From positions 390,517 through 454,516 of the forward strand of contig NZ_RJPT01000001.1 of the NCBI RefSeq assembly GCF_003943515.1: a stretch of DNA of 64,000 nucleotides, read 5' to 3'. This document shows positions 38,696-47,877 of the stretch, piece by piece. Under the pieces are notes generated by a model that saw only the letters and a program-made list of their open reading frames with translations, had not been told where the DNA came from and did no database searches. The DNA is from Streptococcus cristatus (GTDB taxonomy: Bacteria; Bacillota; Bacilli; Lactobacillales; Streptococcaceae). The position numbers and the translations under genes are program-made. Every line of letters begins with the position of its first letter. Within the stretch, counting starts at the first letter, position 1.

Positions 38696-40582
38696 ATGAA
38701 TAATACTGAAATTGCAAAAAAGGTCATCGAAGCCTTGGGTGGACGTGAGAACGTTAACAGTGTAGCCCACTGTGCGACTCGTCTGCGCGTCATGGTTAAA
38801 GATGAAGGTAAAATCGACAAAAATACTGTCGAGAACCTAGAAAAAGTTCAGGGAGCTTTCTTTAACTCAGGCCAATATCAAATCATTTTTGGTACAGGTA
38901 CGGTTAATAAAATCTATGACGAAGTTGTAGCCTTAGGTTTGCCGACTTCATCAAAAGATGACATGAAAGCAGAAGCTGCTAAGCAAGGGAATTGGTTCCA
39001 ACGCGCCATCCGTACTTTCGGTGATGTCTTTGTGCCAATCATCCCAGTTATCGTAGCAACTGGTCTCTTCATGGGTGTTCGCGGGCTCTTGAACGCTCTT
39101 GGAATGACGCTTCCAGATGATGTAACGACCTATACTCAAATCTTAACAGATACAGCCTTCATTATCCTACCAGGTCTGGTAGTTTGGTCAACCTTCCGTG
39201 TATTCGGTGGAAATCCAGCCGTTGGTATCGTTCTTGGTATGATGCTTGTATCTGGCTCGCTTCCAAATGCTTGGGCAGTAGCATCAGGTGGTGAAGTGAC
39301 TGCTATGAAATTCTTTGGATTCATCCCAGTTGTTGGTTTGCAAGGTTCTGTTCTTCCAGCCTTCATTATTGGGGTTGTCGGAGCTAAGTTTGAAAAAGCT
39401 GTCCGTAAGGTTGTTCCAGATGTTCTGGATCTTTTGGTCACACCATTTGTAACCCTTTTGGTGATGTCAATTCTTGGACTTTTCGTTATTGGACCAGTCT
39501 TCCACGTTGTTGAAAACTACATTCTTATTGGTACAAAAGCTATTCTTGGCTTGCCATTTGGTCTAGGTGGTTTGTTGATCGGTGGAGTTCACCAATTGAT
39601 TGTCGTATCAGGTGTACACCATATCTTCAACTTGCTTGAAGTGCAATTGCTCGCAGCTGACCATGCTAACCCATTCAACGCAATCATCACAGCTGCTATG
39701 ACAGCTCAAGGTGCTGCAACCGTTGCTGTTGGTGTCAAAACTAAAAATCCTAAACTTAAAACTCTTGCATTCCCAGCTGCTCTTTCTGCCTTCCTTGGTA
39801 TTACAGAGCCTGCTATCTTCGGGGTTAACTTGCGTTACCGCAAACCATTCTTCCTTTCATTGATCGCTGGTGCTGTCGGTGGTGGCTTGGCTTCTATCCT
39901 TGGCCTTGCTGGTACTGGTAATGGTATCACTATCATCCCAGGTACCATGCTTTACATTGGTAATGGACAACTCTTCCAATATCTCTTCATGGTAGCTGTA
40001 TCATTTGCTCTTGGTTTTGCACTTACTTACATGTTTGGTTACGAAGATGAAGCTGAAGTTGCTACGAATGCTACTACAGAGCGTCTGGTCGAAGAAGAAA
40101 CAACTGGTAATGTTCCAGCGGCTCTCCAAGATGAAACAATCATTTCTCCAATCGTTGGTAGTGCAGTAGCTTTGAGCGATGTAAATGATCCTGTTTTCTC
40201 AAGCGGAGCTATGGGTCAAGGGATTGCGATTAAACCAACTGAAGGTGTTGTTTATGCCCCAGCCGATGCAGAAGTGACAATTGCTTTTGCGACAGGCCAT
40301 GCTTATGGTTTGAAGACAGCTAATGGTGCTGAAATCCTGATCCACGTTGGTATTGACACAGTGTCTATGAATGGCGAAGGATTTGATCAAAAAGTTTCTC
40401 AAGGTTCTAAAGTCAAAGCTGGCGATATTATTGGAACTTTTGATTCAGCTAAAATTGCAGCAGCTGGTCTGGATGACACGACTATGGTTATCGTGACTAA
40501 CACAGCTGACTACGCTTCTGTGACTCCAGTAGCAGAAGGAACTGTTGCTAAAGGCGATGCGATTATTGAAGTGAAAGCTTAA
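38696..40582 (+). CDS. scrA: Sucrose-specific PTS EIIBCA
   Basis: A 628-residue fused permease that imports and phosphorylates sucrose. EIIB (1-85) has the phospho-Cys C26 in VAHCATRLRV. EIIC (about 100-450) is polytopic with ITEPAIFGVN. EIIA (about 480-628) has the phospho-His H550 in ILIHVGIDTV. The ATG at 38696 is chosen because AAGGAG (38680-38685) lies 10 bases upstream; the in-frame TTG at 38690 is too close. It is divergent from scrB-scrR and followed by a repeat-type terminator and scrK. Confidence 0.96.
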   Translation: MNNTEIAKKVIEALGGRENVNSVAHCATRLRVMVKDEGKIDKNTVENLEKVQGAFFNSGQYQIIFGTGTVNKIYDEVVALGLPTSSKDDMKAEAAKQGNWFQRAIRTFGDVFVPIIPVIVATGLFMGVRGLLNALGMTLPDDVTTYTQILTDTAFIILPGLVVWSTFRVFGGNPAVGIVLGMMLVSGSLPNAWAVASGGEVTAMKFFGFIPVVGLQGSVLPAFIIGVVGAKFEKAVRKVVPDVLDLLVTPFVTLLVMSILGLFVIGPVFHVVENYILIGTKAILGLPFGLGGLLIGGVHQLIVVSGVHHIFNLLEVQLLAADHANPFNAIITAAMTAQGAATVAVGVKTKNPKLKTLAFPAALSAFLGITEPAIFGVNLRYRKPFFLSLIAGAVGGGLASILGLAGTGNGITIIPGTMLYIGNGQLFQYLFMVAVSFALGFALTYMFGYEDEAEVATNATTERLVEEETTGNVPAALQDETIISPIVGSAVALSDVNDPVFSSGAMGQGIAIKPTEGVVYAPADAEVTIAFATGHAYGLKTANGAEILIHVGIDTVSMNGEGFDQKVSQGSKVKAGDIIGTFDSAKIAAAGLDDTTMVIVTNTADYASVTPVAEGTVAKGDAIIEVKA

Positions 40583-40611
40583 TCTTAGCTATAGAAAGTC
40601 AACAAAGGAAA

Positions 40612-40791
40612 GAGGCTGGGACAAAAGTCCTGGCCTCTCAATTGTCTTTGGATTGTCGAGCAAGACGCAGTGGTTGAGTGGGCTCTACTACGCTGATTTC
40701 ATCAGCTTTTACAGCCCTACTCAACTGTGCGGAGGTGGGACGACGAAATCGAATTCTAACGAATTAGCGATTTCTGTCCCACTCTCTTTTT
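40612..40791 (-). repeat. 180-bp three-hairpin repeat, copy 3 (reverse)
   Basis: The same element inverted: it begins GAGGCTGGGACAAAAGTCC and ends GTCCCACTCTC plus TTTTT. Located 30 bases after scrA; in this orientation hairpin A with its T run acts as terminator for the plus strand. Confidence 0.9.
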
Positions 40792-40854
40792 ACTTGAGTA
40801 CTAAGATTTACAGAGGAAAATCTAAAATATAGAGCCATTTCCAATATGGAAATA

Positions 40855-40885
40855 TGCTATAATGGAGTATAAAGAATACAAGAGG
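40855..40885 (+). promoter_or_regulatory. scrK promoter and ribosome site
   Basis: TGC-TATAAT at 40855-40863 is an extended -10. AGAGG at 40881-40885 supports the ATG at 40894. Confidence 0.6.
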
Positions 40886-40893
40886 TGTTTGAA

Positions 40894-41793
40894 ATGACAA
40901 AATTGTACGGAAGTTTAGAAGCTGGTGGAACGAAGTTTATCTGTGCTGTGGGCGATGAAAATTTTAATGTTGTAGAAAAAACACAGTTTCCTACAACCAC
41001 ACCGATTGAGACACTGGATAAAACGATTGAGTTCTTCTCTCGTTTTGACAATCTAGCTGGTCTGGCAGTCGGCTCTTTCGGTCCAATTGATATTGACCCT
41101 AATTCAAAAACATATGGCTACATTACGACAACTCCAAAACCACATTGGGCAAATGTAGACATCGTAGGAGCGCTTCGTCGTGCTTTGAATGTGCCTATTT
41201 ACTTTACGACAGATGTCAACAGCTCTGCCTATGGTGAAGTTGTAGCCCGCAATAATGCTGGCGGTCGCATTGAAAATCTAGTTTATTATACGATTGGAAC
41301 GGGAATTGGCGCTGGTGCAATCCAACGTGGTGAATTTGTCGGGGGGACAGGCCACCCAGAAATGGGACACTACTATGTAGCTCAGCACCCAATGGATGTG
41401 GAAAAAGGCTTTAACGGTGTCTGTCCTTTCCACAAGGGCTGTTTGGAAGGCTTAGCAGCTGGTCCTAGCTTAGAAGCGCGGACAGGTGTGCGTGGTGAAA
41501 ACATTGAGCTCAATAACTCTGTCTGGGATATTCAGGCTTACTATATTGCGCAGGCAGCTATTCAAGCGACAGTGACTTTCCGTCCAGATGTCATTGTCTT
41601 TGGTGGTGGTGTGATGGCGCAGCAGCACATGTTGGATCGTGTTCGTGAGAAATTCACTGTCCTGCTCAATGGCTACCTGCCAGTGCCAGATGTGCGTGAC
41701 TACATTGTCACACCGGCTGTCGCAGGAAATGGCTCAGCAACACTAGGAAATTTTGTCCTCGCAAAAGATATTAGCGAACGCTATGCAAAATAA
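40894..41793 (+). CDS. scrK: Fructokinase
   Basis: A 299-residue ROK-family kinase that phosphorylates the fructose released by ScrB. It has the ATP loop SLEAGGTKF, the catalytic region TTDVNSSAYGE, and the ROK zinc site HPEMGHYYVAQHP...CPFHKGCLEG, plus GGGVMAQ. The ATG at 40894 fits AGAGG 8 bases upstream better than the in-frame GTG at 40885. It has its own promoter after scrA's terminator. Confidence 0.95.
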   Translation: MTKLYGSLEAGGTKFICAVGDENFNVVEKTQFPTTTPIETLDKTIEFFSRFDNLAGLAVGSFGPIDIDPNSKTYGYITTTPKPHWANVDIVGALRRALNVPIYFTTDVNSSAYGEVVARNNAGGRIENLVYYTIGTGIGAGAIQRGEFVGGTGHPEMGHYYVAQHPMDVEKGFNGVCPFHKGCLEGLAAGPSLEARTGVRGENIELNNSVWDIQAYYIAQAAIQATVTFRPDVIVFGGGVMAQQHMLDRVREKFTVLLNGYLPVPDVRDYIVTPAVAGNGSATLGNFVLAKDISERYAK

Positions 41794-41829
41794 GTAAACA
41801 AGGCGTTGAGAGTGTTCAAATAAACTAAG

Positions 41830-41860
41830 GAGGCTGAGATAGGGAATCCAGCCTCTTCCA
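41830..41860 (+). terminator. Probable terminator after scrK
   Basis: GAGGCTG (41830-41836) pairs with CAGCCTC (41849-41855), followed by the T-rich TTCCATTT. Moderate strength. Confidence 0.55.
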
Positions 41861-41873
41861 TTTGAGGTGAAAG

Positions 41874-42284
41874 ATGCAAAAAGCAATTGTGAAAGATACT
41901 TTCTTTTTACAGCAAAAATCAGTTCCTGCCACGAAAGCTGATCTATTCTTGGCTCAAGATTTGCAGGATACCTTGTTGGCGCATAGAGAGTCTTGTGTCG
42001 GTCTTGCAGCGAATATGATTGGTTTCCAAAAGCGGGTGATTATTTTTATGTATGGTATGTTGCCCATGGTCATGTTTAATCCAGTTCTCATTCAGAAATC
42101 AGGAGCTTATGAAACGGAAGAAGGCTGTCTGTCTTTGACAGGCAGTCGGTCAACCATTCGTTACCAGAAAATCACGGTCGAATATCTGGATCAGAATTGG
42201 CTGAAGAAGACCATTACTTTAGAGGATTTTCCAGCACAAATCTGCCAGCATGAATTAGACCATTTGGAAGGCATTCTCATATAG
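41874..42284 (+). CDS. Peptide deformylase-like protein, probably inactive
   Basis: A 136-residue short member of the deformylase family. Motif 3 HELDH (126-130) and motif 2 EEGCLSL are intact, so a metal site is likely. Motif 1, normally GxGxAAxQ, reads CVGLAANMIG: the first Gly is C41 and the conserved Gln is M48. Streptococci and staphylococci are known to carry a second def homologue considered non-essential or inactive beside the true enzyme; this looks like that paralogue. Activity cannot be decided from sequence alone. Confidence 0.85.
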   Translation: MQKAIVKDTFFLQQKSVPATKADLFLAQDLQDTLLAHRESCVGLAANMIGFQKRVIIFMYGMLPMVMFNPVLIQKSGAYETEEGCLSLTGSRSTIRYQKITVEYLDQNWLKKTITLEDFPAQICQHELDHLEGILI

Positions 42285-42313
42285 GAAATATACCTGGAAA
42301 GGATGGGACTAAA

Positions 42314-42883
42314 ATGAAAGTATATCAGCGCAATGGAGCAACATTTTATGCCATAGGCTTTTTCTTACTCTTTGCTATCTTTTTTATCATGGCTTTTGAA
42401 TCTATGAATAAGGCCTCCCTTGAGTCAACAAGTCAAAATAGTAGCAATCAACTGGTTCATAGGGCTTCTACCAACAAAGAAGACCAAGGAAGCAGGCAGA
42501 CGACTGAAGAAAGTAACAATATGCTCAATCCAATCTATTGGGGAATGGGCATAGCCGCTATTTTTATGATCGTTCTAGGCTATATTTCGCACCATAAACC
42601 ACCGATTTTAGAGATGGATGAGATGGGAATAAGGCTGAGAGGCTTATCTGCTAAAAGAGAGAAGTACTTCTTGTGGCAGGAGATTGAACAAATTGAATAC
42701 GATATATCTCGACCTAGGATGACATCTTCAGAACCGACCAGTCGAATTTTATATTTCTATCCCAAAAATCAAGAGGAGAGTGCTGTCTCTTTAGACTTGG
42801 CTGATGTGAAAAATACTAGCTTCAATGAACTTCATCAGGAAATTTCCGTTCTTGCTCCGCATATCAAGTGGCTTTTTCTGTAG
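42314..42883 (+). CDS. Hypothetical two-pass membrane protein
   Basis: A 189-residue protein with membrane segments near 12-28 and 75-92, separated by a polar Ser/Asn/Gln-rich loop, and a C-terminal cytoplasmic domain (about 95-189) resembling PH-like/YcxB-type domains (EMDEMGIRLRGLSAKREKYF). No family confidently recognised. AAAGGA precedes the ATG. It follows the deformylase-like gene by 29 bases and ends before repeat copy 4. Confidence 0.72.
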   Translation: MKVYQRNGATFYAIGFFLLFAIFFIMAFESMNKASLESTSQNSSNQLVHRASTNKEDQGSRQTTEESNNMLNPIYWGMGIAAIFMIVLGYISHHKPPILEMDEMGIRLRGLSAKREKYFLWQEIEQIEYDISRPRMTSSEPTSRILYFYPKNQEESAVSLDLADVKNTSFNELHQEISVLAPHIKWLFL

Positions 42884-42955
42884 AAATATTATTATAGAGT
42901 AGGGATTTGATCTGCTTATTTTATCGATGTAAGATTAGTTGGATAAAAGATAAAT

Positions 42956-43136
42956 GAGGCTGGGACAAAAGTCCTAGCCTCTCAATTGTCTTTGGATTAT
43001 CGAGCAAGATGCAGTGGTTGAGTGGGCTCTACTACGCTGATTTCATCAGCTTTTACAGCCCTACTCAACTGTGCGGAGGTGGGACGACGAAATCGAATTC
43101 TAACGAATTACCGATTTCTGTCCCACTCTCTTTTTT
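42956..43136 (-). repeat. 180-bp three-hairpin repeat, copy 4 (reverse)
   Basis: Inverted orientation, as copy 3: GAGGCTGGGACAAAAGTCC at the left end, GTCCCACTCTC with TTTTTT at the right end. It begins 72 bases after the upstream stop codon. Confidence 0.9.
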
Positions 43137-43272
43137 GTAACCAATTTCTTATATGAGAGTTAGAAATTTTGCCTGTTTTACTTAAGACCGCACTTTTCAA
43201 GCTTTTTGAGGTGCTTAGTTATATTCATAATCGCAAGAATACATCTTTATATGACTCAAATTTTAAACGCTA

Positions 43273-43331
43273 TTTACCAGTTTAGCCAAGTATGATAAAA
43301 TAGAAAAGTCACAGTATTAAGAAATTAGGAG
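43273..43331 (+). promoter_or_regulatory. Promoter and ribosome site of the DUF5105-type lipoprotein
   Basis: TTTACC (43273-43278), 17 bases, TAAAAT (43296-43301). AGGAG at 43327-43331 is 6 bases before the second ATG (43338) and only 3 before the first (43335). Confidence 0.7.
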
Positions 43332-43337
43332 ACAATG

Positions 43338-44429
43338 ATGAAAAAAGTATTTAAATACACGGCCTTGCTTATGGCAGGGATGAGCTTAACCGCCTGTGCC
43401 TTGCTTCCAAGTCCAAATAAAAAACATTCTGGTAAGCCAAGTCAGGAGACAACTGTCAAAAAGTCAGCCAGCAATGGGCAGGTTGATATCCAGATTAAGG
43501 ATGGTCAGTTCATTATGCCAAGCAACGGATCAGCTGATGCCAAATACTTGGCCTTGTCTTTGGAAATTAAAAATAAAACAAATGATAAGATCATGATTTC
43601 CTCCTCAGACATTGGTTTTTATGATTCAGAAGGCGAAAAAATCCAGCCAGTCGGAGTCTATGATGATAAAGAAAACTTCAAAACACTGAGCTATGAAGAT
43701 TTAGCGGAAGGAAAAACTCTTTCTGGTAATCTGGTCTTTAAAGTTGAAGATGGCAAGAAATATGAACTTCACTATGAGAAGAAAACCTATGGCTCCGATG
43801 AAAAAGCAGAAGCCATCAAACTAAAGGTTGATCCTGCGAAATATCCTAATCACGTTGACGAATCAAAGAAATTAGCTTCTGATTACCTCAATGCTGTTTT
43901 CTTGGGAGGAGAAGCAAAGACAAAATCCTCCAAAGACAAAGGCGATTTGGTTTTAGGCGGCGATTTGGAGCAAGATAAAAAAGATTATAGAGCAGCTTTT
44001 GCAGCAGATTTCACACGTAAATTGCATGATTATCCCTTTAGTGAGGATGAAATCAATGCTTTCATTGATGCTTATGTGAAAAGTAATGCCAAACGCTCAG
44101 AAATTGACTACACAGTAGCCCAGTACATGCCAAATTCAATCGTTATCAAGATCAAACCGAGAACGGTCAGTCTAAATAAAACCATGTATACCTACCGTCA
44201 AGATTTTTATGATAAGCATCGTTCTGAATATGGAAGTCTGAGTGACGTCTACAAAGCTACCGATAAGAGCTATGCCAATGACATGATGGCTGGAATGGAT
44301 TCACGTCCTCTTCTTACGCCAGAACGAGATTATCAGTTGAAATTTGTCAAAACAGATGGCAAATGGGTCCTAGAGCGTGATTATTCTTATGAATCCATCG
44401 TCAGAGCTTTTGAAGGCGATATATCTTAA
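43338..44429 (+). CDS. Lipoprotein with DUF5105-like domain
   Basis: A 363-residue lipoprotein. The lipobox LTAC puts the lipidated Cys at residue 20. A DUF4352-like Ig-type region (about 45-150, DIQIKDGQF...YLALSLEIKNKTNDKI) is followed by a region resembling DUF5105 (about 160-360). Function unknown; it is surface-exposed. The second of two adjacent ATGs is preferred for ribosome-site spacing. It is monocistronic with its own promoter. Confidence 0.82.
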   Translation: MKKVFKYTALLMAGMSLTACALLPSPNKKHSGKPSQETTVKKSASNGQVDIQIKDGQFIMPSNGSADAKYLALSLEIKNKTNDKIMISSSDIGFYDSEGEKIQPVGVYDDKENFKTLSYEDLAEGKTLSGNLVFKVEDGKKYELHYEKKTYGSDEKAEAIKLKVDPAKYPNHVDESKKLASDYLNAVFLGGEAKTKSSKDKGDLVLGGDLEQDKKDYRAAFAADFTRKLHDYPFSEDEINAFIDAYVKSNAKRSEIDYTVAQYMPNSIVIKIKPRTVSLNKTMYTYRQDFYDKHRSEYGSLSDVYKATDKSYANDMMAGMDSRPLLTPERDYQLKFVKTDGKWVLERDYSYESIVRAFEGDIS

Positions 44430-44534
44430 TAGCAAGATGAGAGGGCGGATGCTTCATTCTGCTCTCTATTTTTGTTTCCTAGTCTAGCTTTGTGCTATAC
44501 TGGAGAATAGATATGTAGAGTAAAGGAGCCTGCC

Positions 44535-45671
44535 ATGAAACAATTCTATGATAAATTAGTAAAAACGCGTCATTATCTTCATCAGCATCCAGAGCTGTCT
44601 GGCCAAGAGTATGAAACGACGGCCTTTCTAAGCCGTTATTTGCAAGACTTAGGGATTAAAATCTTGGACTCCGGCTCAGAGACGGGCTTGATTGCCGAAA
44701 TTGGTCAGGGAGAGCCGGTGATCGCCTTGAGGGCAGATATTGATGCCCTGCCCATTTTAGAGAAGACAGGTCTGCCTTACGCTAGCCAAAATCCTGGTGT
44801 CATGCATGCCTGTGGTCATGATTTTCATCAGACTAGTCTTCTGGGAGCATCAGAGTTGCTCAAGGCTATGGAAGAAGATTTACAGGGGACTATTCGCCTG
44901 ATTTTTCAGCCAGCCGAGGAAACCTCTCAAGGAGCCAGTCAAGTTCTGGCTACGGGCTTGTTGGATGATGTAGTTGCGATTATCGGTTTTCATAATATGC
45001 CCCAGTTAAAAGCTGGGCAAATAGCCTTGAAGCCGGGAGCCATGATGGCAGGCGTAGAGAAGTTTAAGGTGACTATTGAGGGAGTCAGCAGCCATGCGGC
45101 TCGGCCAGATTTGGGAGTAGATACGGTGCTGACTCTGACCAGCATGATTCAAAATCTTCAGGCATTGGTTTCTCGGACTGTCTCGCCCTTTGAGCCAGTT
45201 GTTTTATCGGTGACCCACATTGAGGCTGGGGCGACTTGGAATGTCCTGCCACAAAATGGCTTTTTTGAAGGCACGATTCGCTGTTTTAACCCTGATTTGC
45301 AAAAACGTTTGAAGGCAGATTTTCTCCGCATTGTGGAGCATACGGCGGAGAATTTCGGTGCTAAGGTCACTATTGTCTGGGATCAGACTCCGCCAGTGAC
45401 CTATAATGATCCAGAATTAGCCGAGCTTATTTTTAAAAATTCTCAGAATATCGGGGAGCTAGTACCTGCCCAGCCATCTTCAGCCGGCGAAGACTTTGCC
45501 TTTTACCAAGAAAAAATCCCTGGTGTCTTTGCTTTTATCGGATCAAATGGTGCAGCAGATGCGCCTGATCTGCACCATGATAGCATGACGATTGACGATA
45601 CAGCCTTTCAGGTCTCTGTGCCTTACTATGTCGAAAACGCCCTCTTCCTCCTCAAGCACTATAAGAAATAA
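44535..45671 (+). CDS. M20-family amidohydrolase
   Basis: A 378-residue zinc amidohydrolase of the aminoacylase/hippurate hydrolase group (subfamily M20D). It has RHYLHQHPELSGQEYETTAFL, ALRADIDALPI, MHACGHDFHQT (metal ligands) and QPAEETSQGA (catalytic Glu), then a dimerisation domain (about 180-290). The physiological substrate, an N-acyl amino acid or similar, is not evident. TGC-TATACT upstream and AAAGGAG are good expression signals. Confidence 0.9.
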   Translation: MKQFYDKLVKTRHYLHQHPELSGQEYETTAFLSRYLQDLGIKILDSGSETGLIAEIGQGEPVIALRADIDALPILEKTGLPYASQNPGVMHACGHDFHQTSLLGASELLKAMEEDLQGTIRLIFQPAEETSQGASQVLATGLLDDVVAIIGFHNMPQLKAGQIALKPGAMMAGVEKFKVTIEGVSSHAARPDLGVDTVLTLTSMIQNLQALVSRTVSPFEPVVLSVTHIEAGATWNVLPQNGFFEGTIRCFNPDLQKRLKADFLRIVEHTAENFGAKVTIVWDQTPPVTYNDPELAELIFKNSQNIGELVPAQPSSAGEDFAFYQEKIPGVFAFIGSNGAADAPDLHHDSMTIDDTAFQVSVPYYVENALFLLKHYKK

Positions 45672-45753
45672 CTATAGTCTTTCATAGAAAATAAGAACTA
45701 GGCAAGGACCTTTTCTTTTGTTATCATAGAAAAACAAGATTTCGATATTTTCA

Positions 45754-45770
45754 AATAGTTTGAATAATCG
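45754..45770 (+). promoter_or_regulatory. MET-box-like sequence upstream of the methionine block
   Basis: ATAGTTTGAATAAT resembles the first two-thirds of the streptococcal MET-box (TATAGTTTSAAACTATA) used by MtaR/MetR-type regulators. It lies about 70 bases upstream of the TGG-TATGAT extended -10 (45836-45844). Confidence 0.4.
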
Positions 45771-45875
45771 AATCAGTGATAAAGAAAATCTATCACCTTG
45801 ATAAAAAATATATAATGGTCAGGATTTTCGACTTTTGGTATGATAGAAACATGCTCTTTAGGAGGAGATAGAGAT

Positions 45876-46709
45876 ATGAATATTAAAAAGATATTGAAAT
45901 ACACTGCCACTGCTGTGGTAGGAAGTCTTGCAGTTGGGCTGCTTGTAGCCTGCTCGTCTTCTGCGAGTAAAGATAGTACTACAAAGAAAAAGACGATTGA
46001 AGTCGGAACGGTTGGAACAACCAAGCCTTTCTCTTATGAGGATAAGGATGGAAAACTAACTGGTTACGAAATTGAAGTGCTTCGTGAAATCTTCAAAGGT
46101 TCAGATAAGTACGAAGTCAACTTCAACAAGACCAAATGGGCTTCTGTTTTCTCTGGCTTGGACAGTGACCGCTACCAAATCGGTGCCAATAACATCAGTT
46201 ATTCAGAAGACCGTGCTGGTAAATACCTCTATACCAACCCTTACGCTAAAAACCCAACCGTCTTGGTGGTTCGTAAAGGAGTAAATATCAAGTCGCTGGA
46301 CGATATCGGAGGCAAGTCTACTGAAGTTGTTCAAGGTACTTCAACAGCTAAGCAGTTGGAAAAGTACAATGAAGAGCACAGTTCAAACCCAACAACCATC
46401 AACTACACAGATGGTACAATCCAGCAAATCTTGGCTAATTTGAATGATGGCCGTTCAGACTACAAGATCTTTGAGCGTATCACAGTAGATACCATCATCA
46501 AAGACCAAGGTTTAGATAATGTCGAAGTGATTGAACTTCCAAGTGACCAACAACCCTATGTCTATCCAATCCTTGCTTCAGGACAAGAAGAACTTCAAAG
46601 CTTCATGAACAAGCGGATCAAGGAACTCTACGAGGATGGCACACTTGAAAAATTATCAAAAGAATTCTTTGGCGGCACTTATTTGCCAGATGCCAAGGAT
46701 ATCAAGTAA
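45876..46709 (+). CDS. Amino-acid ABC transporter substrate-binding lipoprotein
   Basis: A 277-residue lipoprotein with lipidated Cys26 (LLVAC) and an SBP family 3 domain: [32 protein letters not shown] and, at the end, [22 protein letters not shown] (45861-45865) points to the ATG at 45876, not the in-frame ATG at 45840 that overlaps the -10. It heads the methionine block, in the same order as in pneumococcus. Ligand likely a polar or sulfur amino acid; no permease of its own type is adjacent. Confidence 0.92.
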   Translation: MNIKKILKYTATAVVGSLAVGLLVACSSSASKDSTTKKKTIEVGTVGTTKPFSYEDKDGKLTGYEIEVLREIFKGSDKYEVNFNKTKWASVFSGLDSDRYQIGANNISYSEDRAGKYLYTNPYAKNPTVLVVRKGVNIKSLDDIGGKSTEVVQGTSTAKQLEKYNEEHSSNPTTINYTDGTIQQILANLNDGRSDYKIFERITVDTIIKDQGLDNVEVIELPSDQQPYVYPILASGQEELQSFMNKRIKELYEDGTLEKLSKEFFGGTYLPDAKDIK

Positions 46710-46795
46710 GTTCTGATTTTCTTTGCCTTAAGCAATTGGAAATAACTTACAACCCTTTCACTAGAAAAAAATATATTTTATAAGGAGATTATCTC

Positions 46796-47671
46796 ATGAA
46801 ATTGAAAAAATGGTTTGGTGCAACAGCACTCTTAGCTGTAGCAGCATTTGGTTTGGCAGCTTGCTCGTCTTCAACATCAAAAAACGCTAAGTCAGCAGAC
46901 AGTGCAACAGTGACTGTAAAAGTTGGTGTGATGAGCCTCAGCGATACAGAGGAAGCGCGCTGGGATAAGGTTCAGGAAATCCTTGATAAGGATAAAGCAG
47001 GTGTTAAATTGGACTTTACCCAATTTACAGACTATTCTCAACCTAACCAAGCAGTTCGCGATGGTGATGTAGACATCAATGCCTTCCAGCATTACTACTA
47101 CCTGAAAAACTGGAATAAAGAAAACAATGCTGATTTGGTGTCTGTAGCAGATACATATATCGCACCAATCCGCCTTTACTCTGGTACTAAAGATGGTAAA
47201 AACAAATATACTGATGTAAAAGATATTCCAGAAAACGGAAGCATTGCCGTACCAAATGATGCGACAAACGAAAGCCGTGCTTTGAACCTTCTTCAAGCAG
47301 CTGGTTTGATCAAGTTAGATGTGGATTCAACTAAACTTGCGACTGTTGCTAACATCAAAGAAAACAAGAAAAACTTGAAAATTTCTGAATTGGATGCTTC
47401 TCAAACAGCAGCTTCTCTTACTTCTGTAGATGCAGCGGTTGTCAACAATACCTTCGTTCGTGAAGCTGGTATTGACTACAAGAGCGCTCTTTACAAAGAA
47501 AAGACAGATGAAAATTCTAAACTGTGGTACAATCTGATTGCTGCTAAGAAAGATTGGGAAAAATCTGACAAGGCAGATGCCATCAAGAAAATCATCAAGG
47601 CTTACCATACTGACGAAGTTAAAAAAGTCATTGAAGAATCTTCAGATGGTATGGATCAACCAGTTTGGTAA
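46796..47671 (+). CDS. metQ: Methionine-binding lipoprotein MetQ
   Basis: A 291-residue NlpA-family lipoprotein with lipidated Cys23 (GLAAC). It contains VKVGVMSLSDTEEARWDKVQ, FTDYSQPNQAVRDGDVDINAFQHYYYL and AVPNDATNESRALNLLQAAGLI, typical of MetQ. It delivers methionine to MetNI, encoded downstream. AAGGAG lies before the ATG. A terminator follows, so readthrough or separate promoters balance SBP and permease levels. Confidence 0.95.
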   Translation: MKLKKWFGATALLAVAAFGLAACSSSTSKNAKSADSATVTVKVGVMSLSDTEEARWDKVQEILDKDKAGVKLDFTQFTDYSQPNQAVRDGDVDINAFQHYYYLKNWNKENNADLVSVADTYIAPIRLYSGTKDGKNKYTDVKDIPENGSIAVPNDATNESRALNLLQAAGLIKLDVDSTKLATVANIKENKKNLKISELDASQTAASLTSVDAAVVNNTFVREAGIDYKSALYKEKTDENSKLWYNLIAAKKDWEKSDKADAIKKIIKAYHTDEVKKVIEESSDGMDQPVW

Positions 47672-47698
47672 GATTTTATAGAAAATAATTGAAGATAG

Positions 47699-47735
47699 AA
47701 AGGGCGGGGAATGGATTTCTCCAGCCCTTTATCTG
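47699..47735 (+). terminator. Terminator after metQ
   Basis: AAAGGGC-G-GGGAA pairs with TTCTCC-A-GCCCTTT (47699-47730). The T run is weak, so partial readthrough into the peptidase and metNI is plausible. Confidence 0.65.
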
Positions 47736-47877
47736 CTATTAGTTAGAGTTTTTATCAGCGGAGATGACTTAGCAATATTAAAACGCAGAGTTACAGACTT
47801 ACCTGACAGCAAGTCTTTGCTCTTTCGTGAATCATAGCAGATAATCTTTAAAGAGATGCGATTAGTAGGAGTTACAC

